This document shows, in pieces, positions 1 through 10,246 of a DNA stretch of 64,000 nt. The position numbers and the translations under genes are program-made. How positions within the stretch are numbered: the stretch's first letter is position 1; each line of letters begins with the position of its first letter. The stretch lies in the NCBI RefSeq assembly GCF_000003815.2, contig NC_049992.1, forward strand, positions 6,271,825 through 6,335,824, given 5' to 3'. This stretch comes from Branchiostoma floridae (Eukaryota; Chordata; Leptocardii; Amphioxiformes; Branchiostomatidae). Under the pieces are notes generated by a model. It ran no database searches. It was not told where the DNA came from and was given only the letters and a program-made list of their open reading frames with translations.

Positions 1-56
1 TCTTCAATATTAAAATGTGTTAAAACTTTTGTCTGTCTCTTCTTCTCTGACTGTCT

Positions 57-95
57 CTGTGTCTCTCTCTTTCTGTCTCTCTCTCTGTATCTCTC

Positions 96-127
<32 letters not shown>
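57..127. repeat. CT microsatellite
   Basis: ctgtctctctctttctgtctctctct run before exon 2 of L1. Confidence 0.95.
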
Positions 128-132
<5 letters not shown>

Positions 133-209
133 ATACCTCCCTCCCCGCCCCTCTCCCCCTCTTTTTGTGTCTGTCATACTTGAAATATGCATCTATCTTT
201 TCCGGCCAG

Positions 210-3200
210 ACCCTGCATCTGATTGACCTCGGATTGAAGGTAAACAACTTGAGCCGCAGCTCCTCCCTCGACGTCCCAGGTAAACAACCTTATTTATGAG
301 AACGATGACGATTCTAAGTATGAACGTGCAGCGAAAAGCTTTTTGCGTAAGGCCACAGCAAGTAAATTTTATGGATGACATCCTCTGCAGACTGCAAAAA
401 TAATGAGATAGGGCGATAAAAACAAGATGGGTAAAAAAAACAAGATGGCATATTTTCAAAATAGACGTTGTAACAAGACTTGAAGTGACAAAATATGGCA
501 TCACAGCCAGCAAGGCATTCATTCCTGTATTTAAGAAGTGCACCAGTGTAGTTAAAGTGACACTAGTGTGGTAGACTGGTATCATTAACCATGTTGGCAA
601 CTACACTCATAGCTTCCATAGTTGTGCCACTCTTACAACTATCTATCAAGTTTCACTTCTGCAACTACAGTCAATGCTACAGAGTCTCTAGTGTCAATTC
701 TACATTCAATGATTAGGTTACAACACAACCTTTACCCATTTTCGTCTATCCGGCCTTCCATGAAGAAGAAAAAAATTCTTGTTTTGTTTTCTGAAATCAG
801 GCGAAAATTAATGAGCGCGTGGATGTCATCCATAAAATTTACTTGCTGTGGCCTAACCGTTATATACTGAAGGACCCAGAGACATATTAAACAAGACACG
901 CTTGGACATTGTCAAGGAACCCAAGAGAGTGGTCTCGACAAGAAAAGTTTGGGGCCTTCACCATTCACCCACAATACATTTCGCTACGCATGATTACGCA
1001 GAAACTTGAACTTCCTTAGGTGCATTCATTATGTAGTATCATGCAAGCAACCGCCCTGGGACTCCAGGGGTAGGCAACGGCACTTCCCCGCACAGAAGGG
1101 TGTGTTATCATCGTTGCTTTGGTGCATGTCACGTTTGCTTTCCCTTCTTAGGTTACGGAAAAGGCTCTAGAGCTTGCTAACACGTCCGGTGAGCTATTTT
1201 CCTGCTGTTGCTGTTGCTGTGTGGCACTGGTTTAAAGACTGTGTCATGTAGCAACTATCTATATATAACGCTAGTTCACCTTAAACAGCAGGATAACCTA
1301 TATATATATATATATATATATTCGTTGTATTTAAAAACATGGTATTTAGGTATATCAAGTCGATGGACGGTGTTTTCATGTTGCAATATTTTGTTATATA
1401 TTGAAACTGTTGCAGCTTGAAGCCACCGTCCGTCGACTTGATATACTTAAATTCCCCGAGTTAAAGACAATGGATATAGGTTATCTTGCAGATTAAGGGG
1501 AACTAGTTTTACATTATAACATGTGTCTGTTACCAGTTTCCGGTACTGACGCTGCCAGCGTTACCTTCGACGTCGTGGCCATCATTATTGGCGGGGTGAT
1601 GATCTATGGCGTATTTAAGGTGAGTATAAAAAAACACTCAGTTTCATGGCTAAAATGTTGAAAGATGTAATTTTATAAAGTTAGATACAAGAAGCTTTAT
1701 TGACACGACAGAAAGTACAGTAACTTTTGTATGGTCAACTAATAACCGTAGTACAACAAAAAAAGGAGAAAGAAAACAGAATACCTCTTACAATTCTACT
1801 AACTAAACAAAATACGATAATAAGATTCTACTAATTAAACAATATAGGATAATAAGATTCTACTAATAAAACAATATAGGGTAATAAGAAAAATAAAACC
1901 TCTATACAATCAGGTGGGGCTAAACTTGAGTGTCAGTATCTTTTCTAATTACAAAGCAATCTTATATGTATTTACTTATCTTACCATTATGATAGCTGTC
2001 GGGTATGACCACACATTTTGACCGGAGGTTTTAAGATATTTTACTTACTAATCAAATTGAAGCGACCTGATCTTAGATGTCAATTCGGGAGTATTGTTTT
2101 CAGTCTATTTGTTCGCTTGTCCTGGTGTTTGTACAAGTCTGTTCCAACTGGCCCGGGTCCAAGTTTGTTCCCGGGCTGGGTTGTAAATGGAGACTGGCAG
2201 GATGCGAAGTTGAGCCGGCCTGCTTATACATTTCCAAGCAAATCATCCTTTTTTCCTCCACAATCCTCCTACTAGGAGGAAGTTTCACGCTCAGAGCTTT
2301 TTTCCAAGAACAACTTCGCTATGAAATGAGATTCCACGGACCTGCTTTCCCATGGGTTACAATCTACAACTGTTTAAGTCAAGGGTTAACACACAGCTTT
2401 CTTCACTATACAGTATTGTAACCCAAAACGTCTAAGTGGCTCCAACAGCCTTGTTTTGCGGTGAACTCTAAGTAGATTAAAAAAAAAAAAACATTTCTAG
2501 GTCCGGCTGGCAGGAAGTGAACGTTGGCACATGACCTTATTAGCAACCTGAGGGTGGAATGTGACTGAAAGTGGAATGGACATGATTACTAGTATATGTT
2601 CTATTGCGTGAAGTAATTTACAATAAAAAAAAAACAAAACTAAAAAGATATTTTACGGAGGAATGAGATATTCGATTTTGTTAAGTTACTCTAATCCTGT
2701 ATATCTGTCAACAGGCTGTTAGCGTGTTGCTGTTTGTGTGGGTTGTTGTTGTCGTCATCATTTTGGTGGCCGAACTCATCATCGTCATCGTCATAACGGC
2801 TTTCGCCCGCGGACCTGAGGTCCTGATCCCGGCCTGGATTATCTACCTCCTGATTCTCGGTCTCGTGGTACGTCTGGATTTCTTAATAACCCTGTCACAT
2901 TATCCACGATCTTCGGGCGTATCGATGGAAGATCGGCATATTTAAGATCGACAGAGGGTTGCGCGTATTTTCCACCTGAAAACCGTCCCTGTCACATGTA
3001 AGCCACACTTTGTACCTTGTACAATTGTTGTGCAATAAAGCTATTATCATAAGCGAGGCTCGGGCGATTGCCGCAGAATCGTCGTCCGATCGATTTTCGA
3101 CAAATGTGACAGGAGTATTAGGAAGGCGCTTTTCGTTTCTTTCTAATACTACTGTTACTTAGCCTGGGTACCATATGGAAAGTAGTTTGCTCCGACGTTC

Positions 3201-3245
3201 ATTATATACTATATACAGTCGCTTCTTGCTCTGACATTCATTATA

Positions 3246-3332
<87 letters not shown>

Positions 3333-4020
3333 GCTTCTCTGCTGTTATAATAATAGCAGAAGCGAACATAGGAGCGAACTACTATCCGGATGGTACCCAG
3401 GCTAACTGTTACTGCTAGTACTGCTTTTACTAATACTACTACATGTACTACTGTTGCTACTACTACCGTGAGTAAACTACTACTGGACCAACTATCATAA
3501 TAATAGATACTACTGCCACTCTTACTTTTACTACAGCTTCCACTGCTACTGCTGCTGCGGCTACTACTGCTACCACTGCCACTGCTTTTACTACCGTTAC
3601 CGTCTACTGTAACTACTACTACTGCTATCGCTACTACCGAATACCGCTACCAATACCACTATTTTTACTGCTGCTTGTCCTACTACTGCACCTACTACTA
3701 CTATTACTACACCTACTACTACTGCTACTACTACTACAGTTACTAGCGACTACTGCTACTGCTACTTCAACCATTATATAATCTATTTACAAAATTTCTC
3801 TTTTTCTCTGTAGATTTATGGCGTCCTTGTGGTGTACTCACATTACGAAAACCTCCGGAATGGTGACTCTGATGACAGTGCAACACCGCCACCTAGCGGT
3901 CCTACTCATGAAACTGCAGTATCTCCTCCCGGAAGCGACAACCCGCAGATCTGGAGTAACGCAACTTCTCCGGCGATTTATGAGGCATGTACTAAGATTT
4001 CGCCAGCTAAACTCTGCTAA
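210..4020 (+). CDS. LAPTM-like tetraspan membrane protein L1 (5' partial)
   Basis: Coding exons seen: 210-279, 1537-1619, 2715-2867, 3814-4020. All junctions are GT-AG and phases agree (70 nt ending in phase 1, 83 nt, 153 nt, then stop TAA at 4018). The first coding exon, expected to carry MAILQ..CC.CC, must lie before the window. The product matches the four-span LAPTM (lysosome-associated transmembrane protein) family by comparison with L3-L5 here and with recalled LAPTM4A features. Exon 2 carries the end of TM1 (LHLIDLGLK). Exon 3 is TM2, ending MIYGVFK. The 153-nt exon carries TM3 and most of TM4. The last exon begins IYGVLVVYSHYENLRNG, with a YENL (Yxx-hydrophobic) sorting motif, then a Ser/Pro-rich tail of about 50 residues. 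The 153-nt exon equals two exons in the paralogues, so an intron was lost here. The final residues are uncertain: a GC-AG splice at 3987 to an exon at 4434 is possible. Late-endosome/lysosome location is inferred from the family. Confidence 0.72.
351..853. mobile_element. 503-bp TIR element in intron of L1
   Basis: Positions 351-383 and 821-853 are perfect inverted repeats of 33 bp (outer end GGCCACAGCAAGTAAATTT, inner end GGATGACATCC). No transposase is encoded, so it is a MITE. Related single ends occur near 10351, 11364, 14650, 42243 and 52069, always with the ATGTCATCCAT-like core next to a CG-rich GCGCGT stretch. Confidence 0.7.
1268..1508. mobile_element. Palindromic MITE, copy 1 (intron of L1)
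   Basis: The left end CTAGTTCACCTTAAACAGCA and the right end reading back TTCCCCTTAATCTGC flank an inner inverted repeat (tatatcaagtcgatggacgg / ccgtccgtcgacttgatata). The same family is found near 23492, 45081 and 59131. A TA microsatellite has grown inside the left arm. Confidence 0.6.
1686..1760 (-). mobile_element. LINE 3' tail fragment
   Basis: The stretch gctttattgacacgacagaaagtacagtaacttt resembles the 3' tail of the LINE at 37197-37260, and lies here in minus orientation within the L1 intron. Confidence 0.45.
3160..3404. mobile_element. MITE with 9-bp target duplication, copy 1
   Basis: The ends TAGCCTGGGTACCAT and ATGGTACCCAGGCTA are inverted. The flanks ACTGTTACT (3151-3159 and 3405-3413) are perfect 9-bp direct repeats, the target duplication length known for Mutator-like (MULE) transposons. 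The 245-bp body is non-coding and contains an expanded TA microsatellite (about 3250-3332). A second copy is at 43532-43964. Confidence 0.8.
3414..3770. repeat. CTA/CTG-type trinucleotide-rich stretch
   Basis: Imperfect runs of ctact(a/g)ctgctactac fill most of the L1 intron before the last exon. No gene signal is seen. Confidence 0.7.
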
Positions 4021-5146
4021 ATTCTGTAACTGAAATGCCACCTGCAGTTCCAAAGAAATCTAACAGAGGGCCAAACGTATGTCACTTCTTCCAGTGCACA
4101 CTGAGCTATTTGCCATTCCACAATCATGCCCATAGTTCGGGAGTTATGCTGTAGTGCCGATGACAGTCGACTTGGGCCCAAATTCTATTTGAATGACAAG
4201 GATATTCATTAGTGGCTTCATTCACATACAAACATACATACTCTACAAAGATATGCACTTCTTGGCAAAGGCCAAAAGGTATTTATGGCACATTGACAAA
4301 CACTAGGTTGTGCAGTGCATGAGGAATGTACCCAAAATCTTTTGTTATATTTGAAATGACATACTAGTACACCTCATCAAGAGTCTCTCAATGTTTCCTG
4401 TTTAATGTTGTGCCTTTACTGTTTATCCCACAGATGGATCGCACGAGAGTGTGACGAGCTTTGAACAGAGCCACACAAGGGCCCGGGCAAAAACTATTTT
4501 TTCCAAGTGGTACTCATCAGTAGAGTCAACTGGACGAACGTTATGGATTAAACTGGCTGACGAGAAAAGTGAACTAGGCCAGTTTGGGGATGGTAAAACC
4601 TGGAGTGGAGTACTGTTTCCACCAACCTGTGACCGTAGTCACTATTATTCAAAGCAAAAAACAAACAAGCAAATTGTCACATCACTTGAATAGGACCGCA
4701 CTGGACGGCAAACACCCACGAAAAAAAAAACAAAAAAACAATCAGACTGTTTGGCAAAATCATCGTCTCCGAGAAAGAAATGTGGCTTCCTTTTGTCTCT
4801 TTGAATTGCTCACCTTCCCCTAAGACATATTGTACAAGCCCTGACCATTTTGACCTTGTGGCATGTGTTTTAAAGATAACGGAGTAACAAGGGAGCTGGT
4901 GACCATGAGAGTTTGAAAGCATGGTACATGTGGATAGCATGTTTAGCCTCGACAATTACAAATTGGTGTATTGTCTCGGATTTGTTCATCTCATATATAT
5001 ATACTGATGCATTAATAAATACTTATTGTAAGCAATAAACAATTTTATGAAAAAAAATGCTACAGAGTCATCAAGAATTGGATAGTAGTGAGAGGAGACA
5101 TCCTTAAAATATAGCCTCCATAGCAGGCTCTCTATGGCCTTTTTTG
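4021..5146. other. Noncoding DNA after L1
   Basis: Holds the possible alternative last exon of L1 (acceptor cag at 4431-4433, then ATGGATCGCACG and an in-frame TGA) and AATAAA hexamers at 5014 and 5034 that could end the L1 transcript. No other gene is seen. Confidence 0.4.
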
Positions 5147-5327
5147 NNNNNNNNNNNNNNNNNNNNNNNNNNNNNNNNNNNNNNNNNNNNNNNNNNNNNN
5201 NNNNNNNNNNNNNNNNNNNNNNNNNNNNNNNNNNNNNNNNNNNNNNNNNNNNNNNNNNNNNNNNNNNNNNNNNNNNNNNNNNNNNNNNNNNNNNNNNNNN
5301 NNNNNNNNNNNNNNNNNNNNNNNNNNN
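5147..5327. other. Assembly gap (181 N)
   Basis: A run of N between L1 and L2. The left edge (tagcaggctctctatggcctttttt) resembles a stretch at 57288-57318, so the gap lies in repetitive DNA. It could hide an L2 exon of 60-80 nt. Confidence 0.95.
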
Positions 5328-6261
5328 GCTACTTAAAATACGTTTGGACTGTGTTCTCGCCGCTAAAGCGCCACCTACATCGGCTTCTTTAGCGGTGAGA
5401 AGCAGACCTACAGCAAGGTGGTAGAACACAGTATTTATCCGCGAACCCCGGGGAATAGCTAGTATATAGTACGTATAAAACTGTTGAATGAGCAGTAAAC
5501 AGCCTTATTTGAGAGGCAGCCAGATATAATCTGTGCTGCGTGGTCAAAGAAGGTGTCGACTCTGAGACTGCATGGTTTGGATTGTGAAAGTTTTCTATTT
5601 CGTGTATAAATGCGCCCCATTACGCAACTGCCTTTCTAGTGTGAGCCGCCTGCAGGTCTGTGACCTCCGCAGAGGGGCATTTCAAAGAGGGCGTGAGAAG
5701 ACGATACGCCGACAGGATTTTTTTTAATTTTTTAATATTTTGTGGCCTGTACCTTCAACTCAAACATATCCGTTTTGGGTATTCCAAAAGTGCACCCTAC
5801 TATATTTTTAATGCGTCGAAGCCAGTCACCTTGAGGCCCTTAACTATAGAAATCCCCATAGGTCGAAAACTGTGTTCTGCTACCTTAGAAGCTCTGAAGA
5901 TTTCTGATATCATGGCACGGTATCGTCATGGCATGATAAATGAAAACAAGTGTAGTTTGGCAAGAAAATCTTAAAATCCCGTTTCAATAAAAATTAGTGA
6001 TTTTGGTAAAATATGCCTATTAGGAACCCGTGGCAACACGAAATATTACAAACTTACTACATTTTTTGTAAATTGTTGCCAACGGTATTCTAGGAAAACT
6101 CACCAAGTTTGGGAGCTATACGACGTCAAAGTTAGCGCTTGCACATTTCTGTCTGTGTCTGTCCTTTCTTGTCACTTGAAATCAGCTCTCTAGTAACAAC
6201 TTGCAGTAAACGTATCTTACCTTTTCAAAACTTGTATAAACTTGAATATTTGGACGTCTAG
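5328..6261. other. Noncoding DNA before L2 exon 3
   Basis: No first or second LAPTM-like exon was found by searching for the MAILQ/CC.CC and LIDLG patterns. An open stretch at 5660-5974 has no recognisable domain. Confidence 0.4.
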
Positions 6262-7038
6262 TTTCCGTTACTGACGCTGTCAGCGTTGCCATCGACGCCT
6301 TGGCCATCGTCATCAGCGCCCTGATGATCTATGGCGTCAACAAGGTATGTAGAATAAGGTCAGATTTTATTGGATGTTTGCAGTCACGTGATTGCTACGT
6401 TGTTTGAGGTCTGGCTGTATGTTGTATGTTTTCAATGTTACGTATCTGCGCTTACTTTGTCCATTACAGGAAAATTTAGGATTTTCATTTCTAGAGCTTG
6501 CAGCAATGCAACATACAGAATCATACTATATATATGATAAAGCTAATCTAATCAATGGCATGCTGTTTACCTATTTACAGTCTATCAGTAGGTTGCTGCT
6601 TATGTGGGTTGCTGTTATCGTCCTCATTTTGCTGGCGGAACTCGCCCTTGTCATCTACGCCACGGTCGTCCTTACAAGGGAGCTCGAGGCAGCTGCCGCT
6701 ACGGTAATCACATATGCATCTTGCGTCAAATCAAGTTACTAATATATCTTTTCCAAATGCTTGTTTTACCCGTTATGTATATTATAGGCCATCTGTTTCT
6801 GCTCATGATAGCAAGACATTTGCTTGATCCACAGGCCGGATCGGTATTCCAGGAAAATTTAACAGCAGCAGTCACTACGGCCCTGATCATAGTCTGGGTC
6901 ATCTACGGTCTGATTTTCCTTCTAGTGGTGAGTCACATGACTTAGATCACAGATTCTGATTAACCTTGTTTCCATTGGCATTACAGGTTAAGTTCTATTA
7001 GAAAAGTAACAAAAAATGTACGTCTACGACATAAATAG

Positions 7039-7117
<79 letters not shown>

Positions 7118-7780
7118 AAAAGAGATATCACATTATTAGCACAAAAGGATGATAATTTTTTCATCTTTTGAGATAAAGTGTCTAAGATTACTCTAGAAAC
7201 AGGTTTAAAAGTTCAATAACCAACTTAAAGATATATCTTGAGTAATACTTCTGTTACCTATTTTTAGATCTACGGCGTCCTTGTGGTGTACTCTCACTAC
7301 CAGAACCTACGTGATGGCGTCGTGGATGACGGCTCAGCATGGCCACCTGGCGCCTACCCACCTGGCGCCTACCCACCTGGCGCCTACCCACCTGGCGCCT
7401 ACCCACCTGGCGCCTACCCACCTGGCGCCTACCCACCTGGCGCCTACCCACCTGGTGCCTACCCACCTGGTGCCTACCCACCTGGTGCCTACCCACCTGG
7501 CGCCTACCCACCTGGCGCCTACCCGCCTCGCGCCTACCAGTCCCGTGGCGCCTACCAGTCCCGTGGCAACTACCTGCCCCGTGGCAACTACCTGCCCCGT
7601 GGCGCTTACCTACCTGGTGCCTATTCGCTCCGTGACGACTACCCGCCCCGCGGTGCCTACCCGCCTGGCGCCGACCCACCCCGTGGCGCCTATTCGCTCC
7701 GTGGCGCCTACCCGCCTGGTACTGCAGCACCCCCACCCGAAGTCGTGTACCTACAAGCAGGGGCCGCTCCTTGGTACGAG
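6262..7780 (+). CDS. LAPTM-like tetraspan membrane protein L2 with PPGAY-repeat tail (partial)
   Basis: Exons seen: 6262-6344, 6581-6703, 6835-6927, 7268-7780, with phases 1,0,0,0 like the paralogues and good GT-AG borders. Exon 3 reads SVTDAVSVAIDALAIV..MIYGVNK (TM2). The next two carry TM3 and the start of TM4. The last begins IYGVLVVYSHYQNLRDG with the YQNL sorting motif. It then runs into about 150 tail residues built on a 15-bp minisatellite: twelve PPGAY units and degenerate QSRGAY, LPRGNY and SLRGAY units. No strict PPxY motif (the NEDD4-binding motif of LAPTM4/5) is present. Exons 1 and 2 are not visible between L1 and 6262; they may fall in the N run at 5147-5327, or L2 may use the first exons of L1. 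The exon ends TGGTACGAG before gtaagt, so a further short exon is expected. A weak candidate starts at 8358 (after tccccag) and stays open to a TAA near 8480. Confidence 0.72.
7040..7112. repeat. CA then TA dinucleotide microsatellite
   Basis: A run of CA units followed directly by TA units, in the last visible intron of L2. Confidence 0.95.
7343..7537 (+). repeat. 15-bp coding minisatellite in L2
   Basis: Twelve tandem CCACCTGGCGCCTAC-like units (7343-7522) plus one CCGCCTCGCGCCTAC, encoding PPGAY and PPRAY. The only common change is C to T inside the GGCGCC core (three neighbouring units). Because 15 is a multiple of three, the other plus frames and an antisense frame also stay open. Confidence 0.95.
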
Positions 7781-8159
7781 GTAAGTTCTTCAGCTTTTAC
7801 AGTAGGGGTAACGAGTCGTTCGGTGTAGTATAACCAGCTGCTGCCGCGCCGCGTGCCAGCAAAGCTGGTGTGTTACGCCGAACGGCGGGTATACCGGCTA
7901 TATAGATACAGATACAGATACAGTACGTGGAAGCTTAAGTCGGTGTCATCAGAGAACATAGTACAATCTGATTTGCATCTTGTACCGTTCAGTACGAACC
8001 TAGTGCGTTAAGCCACGAGGTAGTTTACAGTGTATGCAAAGCGATCAAGCAAACAAACAAACAAACAAACGACCAACAGGCCAAAAACATTTCCTCAAGC
8101 AACTGGATATGACTTTGGAAATGGACAACTGGAAGGTCGAGAGTAGGCACAATGGAACA

Positions 8160-8259
8160 NNNNNNNNNNNNNNNNNNNNNNNNNNNNNNNNNNNNNNNNN
8201 NNNNNNNNNNNNNNNNNNNNNNNNNNNNNNNNNNNNNNNNNNNNNNNNNNNNNNNNNNN
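8160..8259. other. Assembly gap (100 N)
   Basis: A run of exactly 100 N, typical of a gap of unknown size, lying where the last exon of L2 is expected. Confidence 0.95.
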
Positions 8260-9779
8260 TTTATGGATACCATCCTATGGTGACCCCAAGACTAACGCGC
8301 TAAAAGTGAAAATGCTGCTAAACCACAGGACTAAACATTCAGTCTATTCTTCCCCAGGTTTGGCTTGTCTTATGTTCACCTCTTGTAAAAGACAATCGTT
8401 GCCATTTCGAAAAGCCACACTTGTTTAAAGAGGAAAACAGGGGCACTGTTACCCCATGTACTGGCCAAGTACTCGTACCCTAAATCTAAGGGCACAACCC
8501 ACCGCACGTGCAAATACGTGCTGCCTACGTGCCAAAACGTGGGCAATCTTTTTGGATCCGTGCAGTAGTAAGTACCGCCTCCGTACGAACTCGTAAGCAA
8601 TCCGACGGTTTTTGGAGCGCGCAGACTCGCGCCGTATGCGTTACGTGCAAGCAGTGTTTCCGCCAGAGGGGCGTCCACCCGTCCAATGACGGTCTCATTT
8701 CGTTTTGGACGGCTTGAACGCAACCAGAGGCCGTCCTCATAAAAAAATTGCGACCCACATTTTGCCGAGAAATCTGTACAAAGTTGATAAATGTAAACCG
8801 CAGTTTTGTGTTTTGTATTGAAGCTAGAGGCTTGGGACGCCGTCCACAGTCAGAAAGCCGCTCACTGTTTGTTTTGCTATTGTTATGGTTGTTGACAATG
8901 TGTGTCGGCGGCCTTTCGCATACGATAATCAAAACCCGTTTTTCAAGGCCTCAGTTACGCGAATTTGCCCTGTCACATAATTCGCAAACTTGGCGGTAGG
9001 TCGATCTCGCTATAAGTATAACACTACAAACTAAACTTTGTTATTGGGAGAAATAAGACAACACACAATTAAACTTTGTCTAGATTAACAACTTTAGTCT
9101 CTGTTTTCATCGTCAATCATCGTAAACAAAACAAAACATAATCAGATAACGTTACATGTGCCCACCGGCCCGGGTGCTCGGCACGGGAAATCGACCTCGT
9201 TCAAGTTCGCTATCGGCAACACAGCGGAAAAATAAAGTGTTCACATAAGAGATGATGGACCGTACTCATATAAAAAACATCAAGTATAACTTTGGGTCCT
9301 TTTTATATGAGTTTTGAGCCCGCAAAATCTCCGAAAACGGCAGAAATTTTCGGGATAAATACGCATCAAAAATGGCTGTCGGTAGTTGTTGTGTATCCTA
9401 GCCAATCACAGCGCTAGTTTCCCGTGACGTCGCTAGCTTTCCCAGATCTCGCGAGAAGTCACCACGTGAGATTGCGGGATTTCGGCCGCCATTACGCTCA
9501 CTGTCGCCGATAGACGATGTTTTTCGTCATTTCTGAACGCAAATTTCTCGATCTATGGAAGGTTTTAGATGATTTATAAGTACACCACAACATAAAAGAG
9601 AATATATACAAATGCTATTTCTTTTTTGAAAGTCCAAGAACCGTTTCTAGAACTTTTTAAAAGTCGTAGTACCCGTTCTGTGCGGCATACCGGTACGCGG
9701 CACAGATCATAACACTTCGGGACTGAACTTAATCGGACGTTAGTTGTTTTGTTTTTTCTTGCGACAGTTAACCATTAAC

Positions 9780-9880
9780 TTTAATTTTCGCGATTTTACA
9801 ATTAAATTTAATTTTCGCGGTTTTACAATTAAATTTAATGTTCGCGGTTTTGCAATTAAATTTAATTTTCGCGGTTTTCG
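9780..9880. repeat. 27-bp tandem repeat
   Basis: About four units of TTTAATTTTCGCGGTTTTAC plus seven bases, inside the TIR transposon. Each unit holds TTCGCGG. Confidence 0.85.
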
Positions 9881-9977
9881 CGCCCCAAGGTGGACGGCCT
9901 CCCAGCTGAGGTCTGGCGGAAACACTGCGTGCAAGCAATACTTTGTGTGCCATCGGGCTGCCGATTCGCCCCCGTAC

Positions 9978-10138
9978 GTAATCTCCAAGCAGATTCCTCC
10001 GGTGGCATTAAAACAGTAACATAAGCTGGGGAGGAATTAGCCGGCAAGGGAGGATTATTAGCCACCGCTGTGGCCAATAACTCCTCTGCCGGCTACACTC
10101 TTTCCCATTTGCCACAGTAAGATCTGCTTGGAGATTAC
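9978..10138. mobile_element. 161-bp MITE nested in the TIR transposon
   Basis: GTAATCTCCAAGCAGATT at the left is inverted as GATCTGCTTGGAGATTAC at the right. CCGTAC flanks both sides (9972-9977 and 10139-10144), a likely 6-bp target duplication. The inner part also folds (gccggcaa / ctgccggc). Confidence 0.7.
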
Positions 10139-10246
10139 CCGTACGAACCAGTATAGGCGACCTGAACGTTTTCAGAAATACGTGGCGGTCGTGGCCTCCC
10201 AAAAAACGTACGGAAAAAATGCACGTACGCCGGGTTGTGCCCTTAG

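Larger units (their letters stand above)
8486..10246. mobile_element. TIR DNA transposon, copy 1 (about 1.76 kb)
   Basis: CTAAGGGCACAACCC at 8486-8500 is perfectly inverted at 10232-10246. Similarity runs inward at both ends to the copy at 36985-38947: the left arm has caaaacgtgggcaat and gtaagtaccgcctccgta, the right arm has ggcctcc-aaaaaacgtacg. No transposase frame is seen. It carries a 27-bp tandem repeat and a nested 161-bp MITE. The superfamily is not determined. Confidence 0.7.

Noticed and set aside
5660-5974. 104-codon plus-strand frame
   Set aside because: No domain and no paralogue; adjacent to repetitive DNA and a gap.
7254-7736. 160-codon antisense frame (GRRQVGR repeats) over L2
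   Set aside because: A by-product of the 15-bp period, which keeps several frames open; the sense frame has splice sites and paralogue similarity.
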